A DNA stretch of 8,500 nt. Source: Patescibacteria group bacterium (lineage in GTDB: Bacteria; Patescibacteriota; WWE3; 2-01-FULL-39-13). Location: positions 1 to 8,500 of the forward strand of contig JAUPVU010000043.1 of the NCBI GenBank assembly GCA_030916925.1. Direction: 5' to 3'. A program made the translations under genes and the position numbers. The notes beneath the pieces were generated by a model, which worked only from the letters and a program-made list of their open reading frames with translations, searched no databases and was not told where the DNA came from. This document shows positions 4,928-8,500 of this stretch, in pieces (the first letter of the stretch is position 1; every line of letters starts with the position of its first letter).

Positions 4928-7849
4928 ATGAACGAATTCATAAAAGTTCACGGAGCAAACGAACACAACCTCAAAAACGTCAGTTTAGAAATTCCAAAGA
5001 ATAAATTAGTGGTCTTTACCGGCGTATCTGGCTCAGGAAAATCATCTTTAGCAATGGATACAATCTTTGCTGAAGGTCAAAGAAGATATGTGGAATCCTT
5101 ATCATCATATGCAAGGCAATTTTTAGGTGTAATGAAAAAACCAGCGGTTGAATCAATCGAAGGATTATCACCCGCAATCGCTATTGATCAAAAAACTGTA
5201 TCACACAATCCAAGATCAACCGTTGGAACCGTAACAGAAATATATGACTACATGAGACTATTATTTGCTCGAATCGGTCATCCACACTGTCCAAGTTGTG
5301 GTAGAGAAATTGAACATTTATCAGTCGATCAGATTGTAAGTCTAATATGCAAATCGCATGAAAAATCAACTAAACAAACAAGAATAATGATTTTATCCCC
5401 TTTAGTTAAAGATAGAAAAGGTGAGTACAATCAGCTTTTTGGCAACTTGATTAAACAAGGTTATGCGAGGGTCCGAATAGATGGCAAAGTATATCAACTT
5501 AAAGAAGATATTAATTTAATAAAAACTAATAAACATACAGTTGAGGTAATTGTAGATAGACTAGTACTTACTACAGAAAAAATCGCCGATAAAGAATTCA
5601 TTTCTAGGCTATCCCAATCAGTAGAAACTGCACTCACCTTAGGCAATGGATTTGTAATTTCAACAAAAGTATCGGATGCAGGTTTTGAATTTCCTGAAGT
5701 TCCAACGAAAATGCATGATCACTTATATAGTGAGAGGTTTGCTTGCCCAGTATGTAATATTTCACTTCCAGAAATTGAGCCAAGAAGTTTTTCTTTTAAT
5801 TCTCCACATGGTGCATGCGAAGTTTGTACTGGTTTAGGTACAGAATTAAAAATAAACACCGAAACAATAATTGCTGATGAATTAAGCGTACTAGAAGGTG
5901 GAATAATTCCTTGGGCATCTTTAGTAGAAAAAGATGGCTGGAATAGAGCTGTACTCGAATCTGTATCTCGTACACACGGGATTGATTTAAGAGCACCACT
6001 TAATAAATTAACTAAAGAAAAAATCCAATTGTTATTAAAAGGCACTGGTAGCCAAGTTTATGATGTGTTCTACAAAGGAAGGACCGTAAATGGCCGTTTT
6101 GAAGGTGTTGTAACTAATCTTGAGAGAAGATACAAAGAAACTGACTCCGAATACATAAGACATGAAATAGAAAAATATATGATTAAAGAGCCTTGTCCAA
6201 AATGTAAGGGAGACAGGTTAAGTGATAAGGCTTTAAGCGTAACTATTCATGATAGTAATATTGCATATGTATCCGCTCTATCAGTCAAAGAATGTAAGGA
6301 TTGGATTACTAATTTAGAGAAAATAAATGTATCTAAGAGAGAAATAGAAATAAGTACAGCAATAATAAGAGAAATCGAATCGAGATTGGAATTCTTAATA
6401 GATGTTGGATTATCATATTTAACAATTTCCAGAGCCTCTGCCACGCTTGCAGGTGGAGAAGCCCAGAGAATTAGGCTAGCCTCACAAATAGGATCTAAAT
6501 TATCAGGTGTCCTATATGTTTTAGATGAACCTTCGGTTGGATTACATACAAGAGATCATTCCAAATTAATCAAGACACTAAAAGATTTAAGAGATTTAGG
6601 AAATACCGTGCTCGTAGTTGAACACGACGAGCAAACTATGCTCGAATCAGATTATATTTTTGATTTTGGACCTGGTGCAGGACATAAAGGTGGAACTTTG
6701 GTTGCTAGCGGTACTCCAGAGGAATTAAAAAATAATGATAAATCAATCACTGGTCCATATCTTTCTGGAAAAAAGAAAATAACGGCTGATAATTATTTTT
6801 CTAAAGAAGATTTAAAGAAAATAAAAGAACTTGGTATTGTTGATGATAATACTAAATGGATTAAGCTAATTGGAGCTTCAGGACATAATTTACGAAATAT
6901 CGACGTTGATTTCCCACTTAATAAACTAATATCTGTTACAGGAGTTTCAGGATCAGGAAAATCTACACTTATAAACGAGACTTTATTAGCGCTATTACGA
7001 GAAGAAAAAGGTCTCAAGAATGACCACAAAGCTGCCGATTGCAAAGGAATAATCGGCGCTGAATTAGTAGATAAGATTATAAGCATAGATCAAAATCCAA
7101 TTGGACGTACTCCAAGAAGTAATCCAGCTACTTATACTAAAGTTTTTGACGAAATTAGGGAATTATTTGCACAAAGTAAAACAGCTAAAATTAGAGGCTA
7201 CAAAGCAGGTCGATTCTCATTTAATGTAAAAGGTGGACGTTGCGAAGCCTGCCAAGGTGACGGCCAAAATAAAATCGAAATGCAATTCATGCCAGATGTT
7301 TATGTTGACTGCGAAGTCTGCGGTGGCAAACGTTATAATCGAGAAACCCTAGAAGTAGAATATAAAGATAAAACAGTTGCAGATGTTTTGGATTTAACAG
7401 TAGACGACGCACTAGCATTTTTTGAACATCACACCAAAATTCACGACAAGCTAATGACTCTTCATGATGTTGGATTAGGATATATAACTCTTGGACAGTC
7501 AGCCACAACCTTATCAGGTGGAGAAGCTCAAAGAGTTAAACTAGCAGCAGAATTATCAAAAAAAGGCACAGGAAAAACTTTCTATGTGCTAGACGAACCA
7601 ACTACAGGCTTACATTTTGCTGATTTAGAAAGATTAATTTCTATCATGAGAAGGCTTGTTCTAAAAGGTAACACGGTACTAGTCATAGAACATAACCTCG
7701 ATATCATCAAAAACTCAGACTGGATTATAGATCTTGGCCCAGACGGCGGAAAAGAGGGAGGAGATGTAATCTTTACCGGCTCCATGGAAGATTTACTGAA
7801 AGATAAAAAATCTTATACCGCAGATGCGGTTAGAAAATGGGTGCTATAA
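4928..7849 (+). CDS. uvrA: UvrA, excision-repair damage-recognition ATPase
   Basis: UvrA (973 residues; E. coli 940) is a dimeric DNA-binding ABC ATPase that scans for helix distortion and loads UvrB. Both nucleotide-binding halves are complete: Walker [10 protein letters not shown] at 32-40 and again from G672; signature LAGGEAQ at 507-513 and LSGGEAQ from L862; Walker [11 protein letters not shown] and [10 protein letters not shown]. Zinc modules are intact: C273-X2-C276-X20-C297-X2-C300 in the first insertion, and C772-X2-C775-X19-C795-X2-C798 in the second half, the module important for damage recognition. Additional conserved CxxC pairs occur at 121-124 and in [11 protein letters not shown]. 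The ATG at 4928 fits the family start ([20 protein letters not shown]). One deviation is Ala for Ser in the first signature. It has its own promoter-like box and ends 31 bp before the NADAR-like gene. Protein encoded just downstream of uvrB, as expected for a repair locus, but not overlapping with it. Confidence 0.98.
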   Translation: MNEFIKVHGANEHNLKNVSLEIPKNKLVVFTGVSGSGKSSLAMDTIFAEGQRRYVESLSSYARQFLGVMKKPAVESIEGLSPAIAIDQKTVSHNPRSTVGTVTEIYDYMRLLFARIGHPHCPSCGREIEHLSVDQIVSLICKSHEKSTKQTRIMILSPLVKDRKGEYNQLFGNLIKQGYARVRIDGKVYQLKEDINLIKTNKHTVEVIVDRLVLTTEKIADKEFISRLSQSVETALTLGNGFVISTKVSDAGFEFPEVPTKMHDHLYSERFACPVCNISLPEIEPRSFSFNSPHGACEVCTGLGTELKINTETIIADELSVLEGGIIPWASLVEKDGWNRAVLESVSRTHGIDLRAPLNKLTKEKIQLLLKGTGSQVYDVFYKGRTVNGRFEGVVTNLERRYKETDSEYIRHEIEKYMIKEPCPKCKGDRLSDKALSVTIHDSNIAYVSALSVKECKDWITNLEKINVSKREIEISTAIIREIESRLEFLIDVGLSYLTISRASATLAGGEAQRIRLASQIGSKLSGVLYVLDEPSVGLHTRDHSKLIKTLKDLRDLGNTVLVVEHDEQTMLESDYIFDFGPGAGHKGGTLVASGTPEELKNNDKSITGPYLSGKKKITADNYFSKEDLKKIKELGIVDDNTKWIKLIGASGHNLRNIDVDFPLNKLISVTGVSGSGKSTLINETLLALLREEKGLKNDHKAADCKGIIGAELVDKIISIDQNPIGRTPRSNPATYTKVFDEIRELFAQSKTAKIRGYKAGRFSFNVKGGRCEACQGDGQNKIEMQFMPDVYVDCEVCGGKRYNRETLEVEYKDKTVADVLDLTVDDALAFFEHHTKIHDKLMTLHDVGLGYITLGQSATTLSGGEAQRVKLAAELSKKGTGKTFYVLDEPTTGLHFADLERLISIMRRLVLKGNTVLVIEHNLDIIKNSDWIIDLGPDGGKEGGDVIFTGSMEDLLKDKKSYTADAVRKWVL

Positions 7850-7867
7850 CTCAACTATCTTATAGTT

Positions 7868-7873
7868 TATAAT
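7868..7873 (+). promoter_or_regulatory. Putative -10 box of the NADAR-like gene (TATAAT)
   Basis: A perfect TATAAT ends 7 nt before the ATG at 7881 with no Shine-Dalgarno, again the leaderless pattern. Just upstream, AACTAT (7853-7858) and ATAGTT (7862-7867) form a short AT-rich dyad with a 3-nt loop touching the box. This could be a weak operator or chance. Confidence 0.55.
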
Positions 7874-7880
7874 ACTGGTA

Positions 7881-8495
7881 ATGATTACGACTCACAGCCC
7901 AAGCACTGAATTACCATTTCCAATAAACACTGGAGAATTATATGATCCAAAATTACCAGAAACAAATATAGGATTATCCGAATGGGATACAACCCCTGGA
8001 GCCGAGATACTATCCAATTTCGCTTTAACTTCATTTGTTTTAGATGGAGTCGAATATCCCAACTATGAAGCTTTTGTACAGTCGCTAAAAGCAAGCAGTC
8101 TTGATGAAGCCAAATTTATAGCTACCATGGGGCCTCGAGAAGCAAAGATGTATGGAAAACGACCAGAGTTCCAAGATGACCCGAATCTCTATTATCATTA
8201 TAATCAGCGCAAAGAAGGCAACCTCGAAACCACCGTACTTCCAAGAAATTCTGAGGTGACTTATGCGCTCATGGAACGAGCCCTCGAGGCAAAATTCGCT
8301 CAAAATCCCGTCGCTCTTAATGCATTACTAATGAGAAATGGCAAACCTGATATGTCAAAAATTACTCACGAATTGCATTGGAAAAATGGAAGACAGATTA
8401 CGGAAAATCCTAAAACGATTATGCCAGCAACAATATTCTGCGATATGTTAATGCGAATACGCCAGAAAGCCCAAAATAACCTACTTAACGATTAA
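7881..8495 (+). CDS. NADAR/YbiA-like (DUF1768-type) protein
   Basis: The 204-residue product shows the N-terminal pattern of the NADAR fold from about residue 44: LSNFA, then a hydrophobic strand leading into LDGVEYPNYEAFVQSLKA (54-71). This parallels the family's 'G..Y.s.Eh.fQ..K' with E63, Q67 and K70. GPREAKMYGKR at 84-94 parallels the 'P.eAk.lGR' motif. ALEAKFAQNPVALNALL (134-150) matches 'l..Kf.qn..l...Ll', and a late N...IxxxxLMRIRQ helix closes the domain. Known members include YbiA, an N-glycosidase acting on damaged riboflavin intermediates, and NADAR proteins that remove ADP-ribose from guanine in DNA as DarT1 antitoxins. Residues 1-43 are an extension without a recognised motif. 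The usual late 'lvE....d.fWG' segment is only loosely represented (THELHWKNG, 162-170), so this is a divergent member and activity is uncertain. The gene follows uvrA by 31 bp with its own -10 box. No signal peptide or membrane segment; probably cytoplasmic. Confidence 0.7.
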   Translation: MITTHSPSTELPFPINTGELYDPKLPETNIGLSEWDTTPGAEILSNFALTSFVLDGVEYPNYEAFVQSLKASSLDEAKFIATMGPREAKMYGKRPEFQDDPNLYYHYNQRKEGNLETTVLPRNSEVTYALMERALEAKFAQNPVALNALLMRNGKPDMSKITHELHWKNGRQITENPKTIMPATIFCDMLMRIRQKAQNNLLND

Positions 8496-8500
8496 ACTAA

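Noticed and set aside
7844..7867. Terminator hairpin after uvrA
   Set aside because: The dyads CTATAA/TTATAG and AACTAT/ATAGTT are short and AT-only or nearly so, with no T-run; they more likely reflect the AT-rich promoter region.

Overview
The window looks like chromosomal DNA from an AT-rich bacterium. The best guess is a Candidate Phyla Radiation (Patescibacteria) member, perhaps Microgenomates-like. Three things support this: short genes at tight spacing, a DUF2298 'YYY' membrane protein (a family typical of Chloroflexi, archaea and some CPR lineages), and genes that mostly lack a Shine-Dalgarno sequence and sit directly behind a -10 box. No in-frame TGA interrupts the long uvrA and uvrB frames, so the standard/bacterial code fits and the TGA=Gly code of Gracilibacteria/Absconditabacteria does not. 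The lineage is an inference; there is no rRNA in the window to confirm it.

Layout. Positions 861 to 1 on the minus strand hold the first 287 codons of a polytopic DUF2298 protein that runs off the left edge. A 46-bp divergent promoter region (862-907) separates it from a plus-strand series: a small SpoU/TrmH-family RNA 2'-O-methyltransferase (908-1384), uvrB (1397-3445), a single-pass protein with a Thr/Pro-rich linker (3485-4138), a second single-pass protein with a repeat-rich N-terminus (4140-4865), uvrA (4928-7849) and a NADAR/YbiA-like protein (7881-8495). No gap between genes exceeds about 65 bp. I see no tRNA, rRNA, CRISPR array, insertion sequence or origin.

Function. UvrA and UvrB are the damage-recognition half of nucleotide excision repair and both look complete; uvrC is not in the window. 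The two membrane-anchored proteins between them are unrecognised and look co-transcribed with each other. The NADAR-like protein behind uvrA belongs to a family with N-glycosidase or ADP-ribose-removing members. A link to repair of ADP-ribosylated DNA is therefore plausible but unproven.

The most unusual structure is a set of GC-rich inverted repeats inside coding DNA: a perfect 26-nt palindrome (577-602) and an adjacent 12-bp-arm hairpin (608-636) inside the DUF2298 gene, and another 26-nt palindrome (1351-1376) that encodes the last ten residues of the methyltransferase and abuts the uvrB promoter. They resemble small mobile palindromic elements that tolerate insertion into reading frames. 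A second pattern is that six of seven genes have a TAnnnT box ending 6-10 nt before the start codon and no Shine-Dalgarno, suggesting leaderless or nearly leaderless mRNAs. The one exception lies inside an operon and has a clear AGGAG.
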